From Streptomyces hawaiiensis (lineage in GTDB: Bacteria > Actinomycetota > Actinomycetes > Streptomycetales > Streptomycetaceae): 64,000 bases of DNA. Every line of letters starts with the position of its first letter. The first letter of the stretch is position 1. Below, in pieces: positions 50,471 through 59,047 of this stretch. Under the pieces are notes generated by a model. The model did not search any database. It had not been told where the DNA came from and worked only from the letters and a program-made list of their open reading frames with translations. The stretch covers positions 7,254,001 to 7,318,000 of the forward strand of contig NZ_CP021978.1 in assembly GCF_004803895.1 (NCBI RefSeq), given 5' to 3'. A program made the translations under genes and the position numbers.

Positions 50471-51229
50471 TCAGGAGGCCCGGTGGGTATTGCGTGGAGC
50501 CGCCGCGGCGGGCAGCGCGGTCTGCGCGGCACGCGTCACGTCCTCCACCAGTTCGACGACGTCCGGGCCGTACGCCTGCGAGTTGATCACCTTGAGCAGC
50601 AGTACGAAGGGGCTGTTGCCGTACTTGCGGGCCAGCCGCTCGTGGTTGCGGGCGAGGTAGCGGGTGGTGGCCTGGTTGGTGATCGAGGTCTGGCCGCAGA
50701 AGAGGAACACCGGACGGACGTTCTGGCTGCGCTCGGCGGTGAGCCGGGCGAGCAGCGCGTACTCCTCCCTGCCGTTCTCCGCGCGGTAGCGCTCCGAGCC
50801 GATCAGGAAGGAGCCGCGGTCCGGGCCCGGTTCGGCCTCCACGTTCACCCGCACCCCGGGAAGCAGGGAGGACAGATGGGCCGCCATACGGCGGTTCGAC
50901 GCCGGCCCGCCGACACAGAACTCGGTCCGCTCGCCGAAACCCTGGCGGGCGGTGTCGTGCGGGAGGATCTGCGCGTGGGCGTTGCAGTCCTTGATCAGTG
51001 CGGCGAGTTCGAGAAGCGCGAACACGTCATAGCGCATCACCGTCAACTCCGGCCCCGTGGCGCCGCGGTTCACGACCAGCAGCGACTCGGAGTTGTCGGG
51101 CAGCCCGAAGAACGCCTGCTTCCGGCGGAGCCTGCGCCGGTAGAGATAGGTGCGGGCCACCCAGCCCAGCGCGGCGCTGATGCCCGCCGCTATCACGCCC
51201 AGGACGATGTTGCGCACGTCGTCATTCAT
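50471..51229 (-). CDS. Membrane-anchored protein of unknown function
   Basis: 252 residues. One N-terminal membrane segment (IVLGVIAAGISAALGWVARTYLY) is followed by a basic stretch (YRRRLRRK) and a cytoplasmic domain of alternating strands and helices: ESLLVVNRGATGP, YDVFALLELAALIKDC, TEFCVGGPASNRRMAAHLSSLLPG, VRPVFLFCGQTSITNQAT and SPFVLLLKVINS. The second half looks like a Rossmann-type alpha/beta sheet that may bind a nucleotide, but I cannot name a family. Sits divergent from ggt across 104 nt. Chosen ATG begins right at the membrane segment. Confidence 0.75.
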   Translation of the reverse strand: MNDDVRNIVLGVIAAGISAALGWVARTYLYRRRLRRKQAFFGLPDNSESLLVVNRGATGPELTVMRYDVFALLELAALIKDCNAHAQILPHDTARQGFGERTEFCVGGPASNRRMAAHLSSLLPGVRVNVEAEPGPDRGSFLIGSERYRAENGREEYALLARLTAERSQNVRPVFLFCGQTSITNQATTRYLARNHERLARKYGNSPFVLLLKVINSQAYGPDVVELVEDVTRAAQTALPAAAAPRNTHRAS

Positions 51230-51333
51230 GGGCGCGCATGCTAGCGGGCCCGACGCACCGGTGTTCGACGCCTGCCTGACGCGGCCATGGCGATGAATTA
51301 AGCTGCGCGGACGGCCTTTGACTGGAGGTGCGG

Positions 51334-53142
51334 ATGCGTCGCCCTGTCGCACGGAATCTGACGGTCCTGGCGGTTTCGGCCGCCGTGGTGGTGTCGGTGG
51401 GAGCGGCGGCGCCGCCACCCGCCGCCCAGAGCCCCGGCGGTGAGAAATCCCCGCTGGCCGTCGGCTATGGCGGCGCCGTCTCCAGCGTCGACCCCGACGC
51501 GTCCGCCGCCGGGATCGAGGTCCTGCGCAAGGGCGGCAACGCCGTCGACGCGGCCGTCGCCACGGCCGCCGCGCTCGGCGTCACCGAGCCCTACTCCGCC
51601 GGCGTCGGCGGAGGCGGCTACTTCGTCTACTACGACGCCGAGTCCCGGACCGTACGCACCATCGACGGCCGCGAGACCGCCCCGCTGAGCGCCGACAAGA
51701 ACCTGTTCGTCGAGAACGGCAAGCCCGTCCCCTTCGCCGAAGCCGTCAGCAGCGGCCTCAGCGTCGGCACCCCGGGCACGCCCGCCACCTGGCAGACGGC
51801 GCTCGACCGGTGGGGCAGCAAGCGGCTCTCCAGCGTGCTGAAGCCGGCCGAGCGGCTCGCCCGCGACGGCTTCACCGTCGACGAGACCTTCCGCTCGCAG
51901 ACGGCGTCCAACGAGGCCCGCTTCCGCTACTTCCCGGACACCGCCGACCTGTTCCTGCCGGGCGGGCAGCTCCCCGTGGTCGGCTCCACCTTCAAGAACC
52001 CCGATCTCGCCCGTACGTACGCCGAGTTGGGGCGCAAGGGTGTCGACGCGATCTACCACGGCCGGCTCGGCCGGGACATCGTCGACACGGTCAACAAGCC
52101 GCCGGTGGACCCGGACTCCGGCTGGAACGCCCGGCCCGGCGACCTGACCGCGAAGGATCTGGCCGCCTACCGCACCAAGCTCCAGGCACCCACCAGGACC
52201 TCCTACCGCGGCCTCGGTGTCTACTCCATGGCGCCGTCCTCCTCCGGCGGCACGACGGTCGGGGAGGCGCTCAACATCCTGGAGCGGACCGATCTGTCCA
52301 AGGCGAGCAAGGCGCGCTATCTGCACCGCTTCATCGAGGCCAGCCGAATCGCGTTCGCCGACCGGGGACGTTGGGTGGGTGACCCCGCCTTCGAGGACGT
52401 ACCGACGAAGGACCTGCTGTCGCAGAGGTTCGCCGACTCGCGTGAGTGCCTCATCAAGGACGACGCGGTGCTGGCCAGTCCGGTGGCGCCGGGCGATCCG
52501 CGCGACCCGAAGGCCTGCGGCTCCGGCGGTAGGTCCGCTCCCACGACCTACGAGGGTGACAGCACCACACACCTGACCGTGGCCGACAAATGGGGCAACG
52601 TCGTCTCCTACACCCTCACGATCGAGCAGACCGGTGGCAGTGGGATCACCGTCCCCGGACGGGGGTTCATCCTCAACAACGAGCTGACGGACTTCTCCTT
52701 CACCCCGGCGAACCCGGCCGTGCACGACCCGAACCTGCCGGGGCCGGGGAAGCGGCCCCGGTCCTCGATGTCGCCGACGATCGTGCTCGACCGGCACGAC
52801 CGGCCCGTGGTGGCCCTGGGGTCGCCGGGCGGCGCGACGATCATCACGACCGTGCTCCAGACGCTCACCGGGTTCGTGGACCGGGGGCTGCCGCTGGTCG
52901 ACGCGATCGCGGCACCGCGGGCCAGCCAGAGGAACGCCGCGCAGACCGAGCTTGAGCCCGGTCTTCATGACAACGAGCGGTTGAGGAAGCAGCTCGAAGC
53001 GATCGGACACTCCTTCAAGGCCAATCCTGAGATCGGGGCGGCGACAGGGGTTCAGCGGCTTCCGGGTGGGAAGTGGCTTGCCGCCGCCGAGACCGAACGC
53101 CGTGGTGGGGGATCGGCGATGGTGGTGCGGCCTTCGCGTTGA
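51334..53142 (+). CDS. ggt: Secreted gamma-glutamyltransferase
   Basis: 602 residues with a signal peptide (NLTVLAVSAAVVVSVGAAA). The precursor cleaves itself before the catalytic Thr of the DSTTHLTVAD motif (Thr411), giving a large and a small subunit. Other family motifs: GGNAVDAAVATAAALGVTEPYSAGVGGGG, MAPSSSGGTTVGEALN, GFILNNELTDFSF and RPRSSMSPTIV with VALGSPGG (oxyanion hole Gly pair). It transfers or hydrolyses gamma-glutamyl groups, for example from glutathione-like thiols or poly-glutamate. ATG with GGAGG five bases upstream. Converges with the ClpC-like gene at a hairpin. Confidence 0.94.
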   Translation: MRRPVARNLTVLAVSAAVVVSVGAAAPPPAAQSPGGEKSPLAVGYGGAVSSVDPDASAAGIEVLRKGGNAVDAAVATAAALGVTEPYSAGVGGGGYFVYYDAESRTVRTIDGRETAPLSADKNLFVENGKPVPFAEAVSSGLSVGTPGTPATWQTALDRWGSKRLSSVLKPAERLARDGFTVDETFRSQTASNEARFRYFPDTADLFLPGGQLPVVGSTFKNPDLARTYAELGRKGVDAIYHGRLGRDIVDTVNKPPVDPDSGWNARPGDLTAKDLAAYRTKLQAPTRTSYRGLGVYSMAPSSSGGTTVGEALNILERTDLSKASKARYLHRFIEASRIAFADRGRWVGDPAFEDVPTKDLLSQRFADSRECLIKDDAVLASPVAPGDPRDPKACGSGGRSAPTTYEGDSTTHLTVADKWGNVVSYTLTIEQTGGSGITVPGRGFILNNELTDFSFTPANPAVHDPNLPGPGKRPRSSMSPTIVLDRHDRPVVALGSPGGATIITTVLQTLTGFVDRGLPLVDAIAAPRASQRNAAQTELEPGLHDNERLRKQLEAIGHSFKANPEIGAATGVQRLPGGKWLAAAETERRGGGSAMVVRPSR

Positions 53143-53145
53143 GTG

Positions 53146-53226
53146 CCGTCCGCGGGGGTGTGGGGCTGGTCGCGCCCGCGGCGGAGCCGCAGATCGACAC
53201 AGCCCCGTGCCCCTATCGGGGCACGG
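53146..53226. repeat. Streptomyces-type dispersed intergenic repeat with bidirectional terminator
   Basis: The gap between ggt and the ClpC-like gene has GTGGGGCTGGTCGCGC followed by a stem-rich tail and a perfect 9-bp hairpin CCGTGCCCC-TATC-GGGGCACGG (53205-53226). This type of GGGGCTGGTCGCGC/CCCCGTGCCCC element occurs in many Streptomyces intergenic regions. The hairpin arms lie around the clp stop codon (CTA on plus strand at 53213-53215), so the terminator overlaps the last codon of that gene. Confidence 0.6.
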
Positions 53227-55735
53227 TACTGAACGCGAGATGGCCGTCCTCCACGTCCACCGTCACCCGGCCGTTCTCCTCCACCCTGCCGTCCAGCAGC
53301 AGTCGTGACAGCTCGTTGTCCACCTCGCGCTGGATCGTGCGGCGGAGCGGGCGGGCGCCGTACTCCGGTTGGTAACCGCGCTCGGCCAGCCACTCCACCG
53401 CCCGGTCGGTGAAGGTCACCGTGACGCCCTTGCTCTGCACCAGGGAGCGGGTGCGGTCCAGCAGGAGGTTGGTGATCCGGCGCAGTTGCTCCGTGGTGAG
53501 CTGGCGGAAGACGACGATCTCGTCGATGCGGTTGAGGAACTCGGGGCGGAAGTGCTCGCGCAGCGGGCGCAGGATCTGCTCGCGGCGGGCCTCCTCGTCC
53601 GCGTCGGCGCCGCCCGCCGCGAAGCCCGTCGTGGCGCCCCGGCGGGTGATCGCCTCGGAGCCGAGGTTGCTCGTCATCACGATGACCGTGTTGCTGAAGT
53701 CCACCGTGCGGCCCTGCGAGTCGGTCAGCCGGCCGTCGTCGAGGACCTGGAGCAGGATGTTGAAGACGTCCGGGTGGGCCTTCTCCACCTCGTCCAGCAG
53801 GAGCAGCGAGTACGGGTGGCGGCGCACGACCTCGGTGAGCTGGCCCGCCTCCTCGTGGCCGACGTAACCGGGCGGGGCGCCGATCAGCCGGCTGACGGTG
53901 TGCCGCTCCTGGTACTCGCTCATGTCGAGGCGGACCATGCGGTCCTCGCTGCCGAACAGGGCCTCGGCGAGCGCCCGGGCCAGTTCGGTCTTGCCGACGC
54001 CCGTCGGGCCGAGGAACAGGAAACTGCCGATCGGCCGGTCGGGAGACGCGAGCCCGGCGCGGGAGCGCAGCACCGCGTCCGAGACGACCCGCACGGCCTC
54101 GTCCTGGCCGACCACCCGCTGGTGCAGATGCTCCTCCAGGCCCAGCAAACGGTCCTTCTCCTCCTGGGTGAGGCTGCTGACCGGGATGCCGGTCTGCCGG
54201 GACACCACCTCGGCGATCGCCTCGGCCCCGACCACCAGGTCCTGGCCCTCGTCGACCTCGCCATCGCCGCCGGCCGCGGTGATCCGCTGCTTCACGTCCA
54301 CGATCCGGTCGCGCAACTGGGTGGCTTGCTCGTAACTCTCGTCCGCGACCGCCTGGTCCTTGTCCCGGGTCAGCTGCTCCAGCTCCCGCTCCAGGGCCCG
54401 CACGTCCGTGCCCTTGGTCCGGGCCCGCAGCCGCACCCGGGCACCGGCCTGGTCGATCAGGTCGATCGCCTTGTCGGGCAGACGGCGGGCGGTGAGGTAG
54501 CGGTCCGACAGCTCCACGGCCGTGACCAGGGCCTCGTCGGTGTAGCGGACCTGGTGGTGGGCCTCGTAGCGGTCCTGCAGGCCGCGCAGGATCTCGATCG
54601 CGTCCGCGGCGGTCGGCTCCGGCACCATGATCGGCTGGAAGCGGCGGGCCAGCGCCGCGTCCTTCTCGATCCGGCGGTACTCCTCCAGCGTGGTGGCGCC
54701 CACGATGTGCAGCTCGCCCCGGGCCAGGGCCGGCTTGAGGATGTTGCCGGCGTCCATCGAGCTGCCGTCGCCGCCACCGGACCCGGCGCCCACGACCGTG
54801 TGCAGCTCGTCGATGAAGATGATCAGCTGGTCGGAGTGGGCGCGGATCTCGCCCACGATGTTGTTCATCCGCTCCTCGAAGTCACCCCGGTAGCGGGTGC
54901 CCGCGACCACTCCCGTCAGGTCCAGGGCGACCACGCGGCGCCCGATCAGCACGTCGGGCACGTCCGCCTCGGAGATGCGCTGCGCCAGCCCCTCCACGAT
55001 GGCCGTCTTGCCGACGCCCGCGTCACCGATGAGCACCGGGTTGTTCTTGCCGCGCCGGGAGAGGACCTCGACGGTCTGCTCGATCTCCTCGTCCCGGCCG
55101 ATCACCGGGTCGATCCGGCCCTGCCGGGCCAGCTCGGTGAGGTCACGGCCGTACTTGTCGAGGGTGGGCGTGTTCGTCGGGCGCGGGCGCTCGGACTGGG
55201 GCATCTCCGGCGCCTCGGGCGGTTCGGAGGGGGCGAAGCGGGCCGCGTTGAGGATGTGCCCGGCGGCCGAGTCGGGGTTCGACGCCAGGGCGCTCAGCAC
55301 GTGCTCCGGGCCGATGTAGCCGTAGCCGCGGGCCCGGGCCATGTCGTGCGCGTCCAGCAGGGCCCGCTTGGCGGCCGGGGTGAGGGAGAGGGCGGTGGGT
55401 GGGGGAGCGTCGTCCGGCGTGTGCTGGGCGGGTCCCGACCGGTCGTCGATCTGCGACGCCAGTGAGTCGGGATTCGCGCCGGCCTTGCTGAGCAGGGTGC
55501 GGGTGGGCTCGGTGGCGAGCGCCGCCCGCAGCAGATGCTGCGTGTCGAGGTCCCGGCTGCCGTGCTCGGCGGCGTACTGGGCGGCGCCGCGGACGAGCTC
55601 CCGGGCCGGCTGACTGAGCAGCCGCCCGAGATCGATCTGCCGGGGACCGGGACGCGGTCCGCCGAAGAAGCGTGCGAGGAATTCTCCGAAGGGATCCGAG
55701 CCGTAGCCCTCCGGGCTGGTGAAGCCGCTGCTCAT
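53213..55735 (-). CDS. clpC: ClpC-like AAA+ unfoldase subunit
   Basis: 840 residues. The N-domain has two Clp_N repeats (LSQPARELVRGAAQYAAEHGSRDLDTQHLLRAAL; LTPAAKRALLDAHDMARARGYGYIGPEHVLSAL). D1 carries Walker A GDAGVGKTA and Walker B IIFIDELHTVVG; D2 carries GPTGVGKTE and LLLLDEVEKAHPD. The middle domain is short and UVR-like (DESYEQATQLRDRI), as in ClpC rather than ClpB. A TGF tripeptide after NLGSEAIT is at the place of the ClpP-binding IGF/VGF loop. A Gly/Phe-rich N-terminal extension (FGEFLARFFGGPRPGP) precedes the N-domain. It is probably an alternative unfoldase next to the main ClpC. Confidence 0.9.
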   Translation of the reverse strand: MSSGFTSPEGYGSDPFGEFLARFFGGPRPGPRQIDLGRLLSQPARELVRGAAQYAAEHGSRDLDTQHLLRAALATEPTRTLLSKAGANPDSLASQIDDRSGPAQHTPDDAPPPTALSLTPAAKRALLDAHDMARARGYGYIGPEHVLSALASNPDSAAGHILNAARFAPSEPPEAPEMPQSERPRPTNTPTLDKYGRDLTELARQGRIDPVIGRDEEIEQTVEVLSRRGKNNPVLIGDAGVGKTAIVEGLAQRISEADVPDVLIGRRVVALDLTGVVAGTRYRGDFEERMNNIVGEIRAHSDQLIIFIDELHTVVGAGSGGGDGSSMDAGNILKPALARGELHIVGATTLEEYRRIEKDAALARRFQPIMVPEPTAADAIEILRGLQDRYEAHHQVRYTDEALVTAVELSDRYLTARRLPDKAIDLIDQAGARVRLRARTKGTDVRALERELEQLTRDKDQAVADESYEQATQLRDRIVDVKQRITAAGGDGEVDEGQDLVVGAEAIAEVVSRQTGIPVSSLTQEEKDRLLGLEEHLHQRVVGQDEAVRVVSDAVLRSRAGLASPDRPIGSFLFLGPTGVGKTELARALAEALFGSEDRMVRLDMSEYQERHTVSRLIGAPPGYVGHEEAGQLTEVVRRHPYSLLLLDEVEKAHPDVFNILLQVLDDGRLTDSQGRTVDFSNTVIVMTSNLGSEAITRRGATTGFAAGGADADEEARREQILRPLREHFRPEFLNRIDEIVVFRQLTTEQLRRITNLLLDRTRSLVQSKGVTVTFTDRAVEWLAERGYQPEYGARPLRRTIQREVDNELSRLLLDGRVEENGRVTVDVEDGHLAFSTVPR

Positions 55736-55921
55736 GGGCCTTCCGTTCCCGGCGTCCCCGGCGCGCGGGCGGGGGACGCCCTCGCTGGTCGACGTGCCGG
55801 GGTCGGGTAACCCGGGTGGCAGCCGGTTACACCTGGGGCGCGCTCGTAGAACACCTTCGCACGATCGTCGGCCGCGGGCACCTTTGAGGCATACCGGGAG
55901 GAAGGGGGTGTGGAGTGGAGA

Positions 55922-56689
55922 TCAGCGTGCCGTCAGGATCCTCGGCCCCGACTCGGTGATCGCCACCGTGTGCTCCGCGTGGGCCGCGCGGGAGCCGTCG
56001 TTCGTCTTCAGGGTCCAGCCGTCGGCGGCGGCGTGGTAATCGTCCGTGCCGCCCGCGATGACCATGGGCTCGATCGCCAGCACCATGCCGTGCCGGAGCC
56101 GCATGCCGCGCCCGGGGCGGCCCTCGTTCGGCACCCCGGGATCCTCGTGCATGCGGCGGCCGATGCCGTGGCCGCCGAAGCCGTCCGGAATGCCGTAACC
56201 GGCGCCCCGGCACACCGTGCCGATCGCATGGGCGATGTCGCCGATGCGGTTGCCCACGACGGCCGCCTCGATGCCGGCCGCGAGGGCCCGCTCGGCGGTC
56301 TCGATCAGGCGGAGGTCCGCCTCGCGCGGGGTGCCCACGACGAAGCTGAGCGCCGAGTCGCCGACCCAGCCGCCCAGCTCGGCACCGAAGTCGATGGAGA
56401 CCAGGTCGCCGTCGCGCAGGCGGTAGCGGTCCGGGACGCCGTGCACGATCGCGTCGTTGACCGAGACGCACAGGACGGCGGGGAAGGGGGTCGGTGCGAA
56501 GGACGGGCGGTACCCCAGGAAGGGCGAGGTCGCGCCCGCCTCGCGCAGTACGTCGTGCGCCACCTCGTCCAGTTCCAGCAGGGAGACGCCCACGTCGGCG
56601 GCCTTCTGTGCGGCCGTCAGGGCACGGGCGACGACCTGGCCCGCCTCGTACATCGCGTCGATGGAAGTGTCTGTCTTCAGCTCAACCAT
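55922..56689 (-). CDS. map: Type I methionine aminopeptidase
   Basis: 255 residues. The five metal ligands are visible: Asp in VSIDFGAELGGWVGDS (two Asp), His in GGHGIGRRMHEDP, Glu in LAIEPMVIAGG and Glu in HAEHTVAITE. It removes the first Met from new proteins; Streptomyces often has two or more copies, and this one lacks the N-terminal SH3-binding extension. The start is at the ATG 20 bases from an ATACCGGTAT palindrome, so the transcript may be leaderless. It is divergent from a small XRE gene. Confidence 0.93.
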   Translation of the reverse strand: MVELKTDTSIDAMYEAGQVVARALTAAQKAADVGVSLLELDEVAHDVLREAGATSPFLGYRPSFAPTPFPAVLCVSVNDAIVHGVPDRYRLRDGDLVSIDFGAELGGWVGDSALSFVVGTPREADLRLIETAERALAAGIEAAVVGNRIGDIAHAIGTVCRGAGYGIPDGFGGHGIGRRMHEDPGVPNEGRPGRGMRLRHGMVLAIEPMVIAGGTDDYHAAADGWTLKTNDGSRAAHAEHTVAITESGPRILTAR

Positions 56690-56699
56690 GCCAATTACT

Positions 56700-56709
56700 A
56701 TACCGGTAT
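56700..56709. promoter_or_regulatory. ATACCGGTAT palindrome between map and XRE gene
   Basis: A perfect 10-bp palindrome in the 32-nt divergent gap. TATAGT (minus strand) and TAGAAT (plus strand) at its flanks look like -10 elements of both genes, so a bound repressor could block both. The XRE protein is the natural candidate. Confidence 0.5.
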
Positions 56710-56721
56710 TAGAATGGGGTC

Positions 56722-56973
56722 ATGGTGCGCACCCCTCTCACCCCAGAAGAACGCGAACGCGGCGAGCGGCTCGGCAAGCTGCTGCGTGAAGCGCGTGGCG
56801 GCCGGAGCATGACGGAGATCGCGGCGAGCGCGGGTATCTCCGCGGAGACCCTTCGGAAGATCGAGACCGGGCGGGCCCCGACCCCGGCCTTCTTCACGGT
56901 GGCCGCGCTGGCCGGAGTGCTCGGGCTGTCCATGGACGAACTGGCAGGGCAGTGCGTGCTGGTGCCCCTCTGA
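56722..56973 (+). CDS. Small XRE-family DNA-binding protein
   Basis: 83 residues, a lone helix-turn-helix domain: GERLGKLLREARGGRSMTEIAASAGISAETLRKIETGRAPTPAFFTVAALAGVLGLSMDELAGQ spans the protein. Nothing else is attached. It lies 32 nt from map on the opposite strand, and the palindrome between them is a possible autoregulatory operator. It may sense nothing itself and serve as a simple repressor of map and of its own gene. Confidence 0.9.
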   Translation: MVRTPLTPEERERGERLGKLLREARGGRSMTEIAASAGISAETLRKIETGRAPTPAFFTVAALAGVLGLSMDELAGQCVLVPL

Positions 56974-56998
56974 GGCTCCTGCGCCGCGCGTGAAAACT

Positions 56999-57040
56999 CC
57001 CCGTAGCACGCCCGTAACACAACTGGTGTTGCCTACGGGG
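56999..57040 (+). terminator. Nested hairpin after XRE gene
   Basis: An outer stem CCCCGTAG/CTACGGGG encloses an inner AACAC-aactg-GTGTT stem. It lies between the XRE stop and the next start (57072), so it may end the short XRE transcript or form a 5' leader structure. Confidence 0.5.
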
Positions 57041-57071
57041 CGGAGTGCTCCGGTCTCACGGGAGTTGAGCG

Positions 57072-58877
57072 ATGGCGGCGGATCAACTCCCGGCTGAAGT
57101 CGGAGAGTTCGCGACCTACCTGGACGGACTGCTGGCACGTCTCGATCCGTCCGGCGGCTGGTACGCGGTGTTCTGGCAGCGCGACCCGGAGGGCATGCGG
57201 GCCTGTCTCGACGGGCGCGAGATGCCGCCCTGGGACGTGGTCGAGGCCCTGCTGCAGGACCTCGCCGGGCAGTACGGCCCGGGGGGAGCCGCCCCGGAGA
57301 CGGACCGCGCCCGTGCCCTGCACGCGGCCGCGCTCGCCGCGTACGACACCCGGCCCGGGGGCCGCGACGCCCTCGGCGACCGCCTCGACGTCATGCTCCG
57401 CGAACAGAAGTACGCCGCCGAACGCCAGGCCGCCCTGGCCCGCCACCTGACCTCGGCCACGACCCGCGAACAGGCGGACGCCCTGCGCCTGGAGCTGGCC
57501 TGGGCACGCGACGACCACGAACGGGCCGGCGCGCGGTGCGCGGAACTCCGGGCGCGGATGGCTCACGTGGACCGATGTGCGCAGGAGGTGCCCCCGAGGG
57601 CGTGGGACGACGGTGACGGGCTGGGCGGCACCGGGTCGGAACCGTCAACCGCTGAAGATCCGTACAAGCCCGGAACGCCCCGGGCCGCGACCGGTGCCGC
57701 CGTAGCCCCGGGGGCGGGGTGGCACGCCCCGCGGCATCCGGCGGGCCGGGTCGCTCCCGGGGAGGCCGCCGGGGGCGGCACGTCCGGCCCCCGGGGCTAC
57801 GACGGCACAGGTGCCGCTGATCGGCATGACACCGGGGACGGCGCCGTAGGGTGGCTCGTCCCGCAATATCCGGCGGGCCGGGCCGCTCCCGAAGAGGCCG
57901 CCGCGGGTGGCACGCCCGGCACGCTTTCCGCCCCGGCCATGACCGGTGCCGCCGGTCGGTATGACGCCTGGGACGGAGCCGGAGCCCCGGGGGCCGGGTC
58001 GCGCGCCCCGCAGTATCCGGCGGGCCGGGCCGCCCCCGGGGAGGTCGCCGCGGGCGGCACGTCCGACGTGCTCCCCGCCTGGGCGTCAGCCCCAGCCGCC
58101 CCCGACGCGTTCACCGCCCCCGAGCCCCCGGCCCCCAAGCAACGCAAACGCCGTCGCGGCAGTGCCCGCTTCGCCGGGATGGTGGACGAGGAAGCCGTAC
58201 CCGTCGCCGTGCCGCCCGCTGCCGTGCCGGATCTGCCCGCATCCGCCCCCGCGAGCACCCGCCGTACCCCACGAGGCGCGCGCTTCGCCGGGGCCGCCGA
58301 GGAGGCGGTGGTGCAGCGCCCGGCGCGGGAGGCCGGCGTGGCCGGGGCCGCGGACCGGGCCGACGTCGGACGGACCGTGGAGACGCTGGCCCGGCTGCGG
58401 AGCGAGGGCCGCAGCGGGGAGGCCCACGCGCTGCTGGCCGAGGCCGCCTCGTGGGAGCCCGGCCGGTTTCCGCTGCTCGCGGAGCGCCTGCACCTCGCCG
58501 GGCTGGACGCCGACTGGCAGACCCTGCTGTGGGAGGCCGCCTCGCTGCCCGCCGGGCGGCTGGTCGCCGCCGCCGACGCGCTGGTCGCGGCCGGGCGGGC
58601 GGGGGACGGGCAGCAGATGCTGCGACAGGGCGTCGCGCGGCCGCCGGGCGAGGTCGGGGAGGCGGTCCTCGCCCTGGCCGCCGAGGGACTGCACCGCGAG
58701 GTGCGTGTGCTGCTCGACGCGTATGTGCGGGCCCGTGCCCCCGAGGAGGCCGCCCGCAGCGCCGAACCCGATCCGCGTCGCCTCGTACCGCTCCTGCTGG
58801 AGGCCGCCCGGGGCGTGTCGGACGAGCGCCGCTGGGATCTCGTGCACGCCCTGCGGGTCGCGGGACACCCCGCCTGA
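57072..58877 (+). CDS. Protein of unknown function with internal repeats
   Basis: 601 residues. The N-terminal 170 residues are helical (FATYLDGLLARLDPSGGWYAVFWQRDPEGM, DVMLREQKYAAERQAALARHLTSATTREQADALRLELAWARDDHERA). A low-complexity, Gly/Pro/Ala-rich middle (about 190-360) contains three copies of a QYPAGRAAPGExAAGGT unit about 44-49 residues apart. After a basic patch (PKQRKRRRGSARFAG) the C-terminal 220 residues are helical repeats (TLARLRSEGRSGEAHALLAEAA, LVAAADALVAAGRAGDGQQML). This kind of protein is common in Streptomyces but I know no function. It follows a nested hairpin. Confidence 0.75.
   Translation: MAADQLPAEVGEFATYLDGLLARLDPSGGWYAVFWQRDPEGMRACLDGREMPPWDVVEALLQDLAGQYGPGGAAPETDRARALHAAALAAYDTRPGGRDALGDRLDVMLREQKYAAERQAALARHLTSATTREQADALRLELAWARDDHERAGARCAELRARMAHVDRCAQEVPPRAWDDGDGLGGTGSEPSTAEDPYKPGTPRAATGAAVAPGAGWHAPRHPAGRVAPGEAAGGGTSGPRGYDGTGAADRHDTGDGAVGWLVPQYPAGRAAPEEAAAGGTPGTLSAPAMTGAAGRYDAWDGAGAPGAGSRAPQYPAGRAAPGEVAAGGTSDVLPAWASAPAAPDAFTAPEPPAPKQRKRRRGSARFAGMVDEEAVPVAVPPAAVPDLPASAPASTRRTPRGARFAGAAEEAVVQRPAREAGVAGAADRADVGRTVETLARLRSEGRSGEAHALLAEAASWEPGRFPLLAERLHLAGLDADWQTLLWEAASLPAGRLVAAADALVAAGRAGDGQQMLRQGVARPPGEVGEAVLALAAEGLHREVRVLLDAYVRARAPEEAARSAEPDPRRLVPLLLEAARGVSDERRWDLVHALRVAGHPA
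57715..58062 (+). repeat. Three imperfect DNA repeats inside the unknown gene
   Basis: Copies start near ATCCGGCGGGCCGGG at 57736, 57868 and 58015 (spacings 132 and 147, both multiples of three), each followed by GCCGCnnCGGG...GGCGGCACGTCC-like sequence. They encode the repeated QYPAGRAAPGE unit and suggest slippage or duplication. Confidence 0.7.
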
Positions 58878-58989
58878 CCGGCGACGTCGCGCCCCGGGCG
58901 ACTCACCCGCAGGAGTGTGAATCGCGCATTGCCCAGCGGGTTGGCGACGATGGTCTTGGCAACCCCGTGCCAGAGGCTTACGTTCGTGG

Positions 58990-59018
58990 CTCTACGGCTC
59001 GCTTCTACGGGCGTAGAG
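58990..59018 (+). promoter_or_regulatory. CTCTACG inverted repeat upstream of nitrilase-family gene 1
   Basis: CTCTACG (58990-58996) and CGTAGAG (59012-59018) form a 7-bp inverted repeat with 15 nt between, in the 170-nt leader before the nitrilase-family gene. Another CTACGG lies inside the spacer. It could be a binding site for the PucR protein of the cluster or an mRNA hairpin; a GGTTG/CAACC pair is nearby. Confidence 0.4.
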
Positions 59019-59047
59019 GCGCAGACGTCGCGTCGAAGGAGCAGCTC

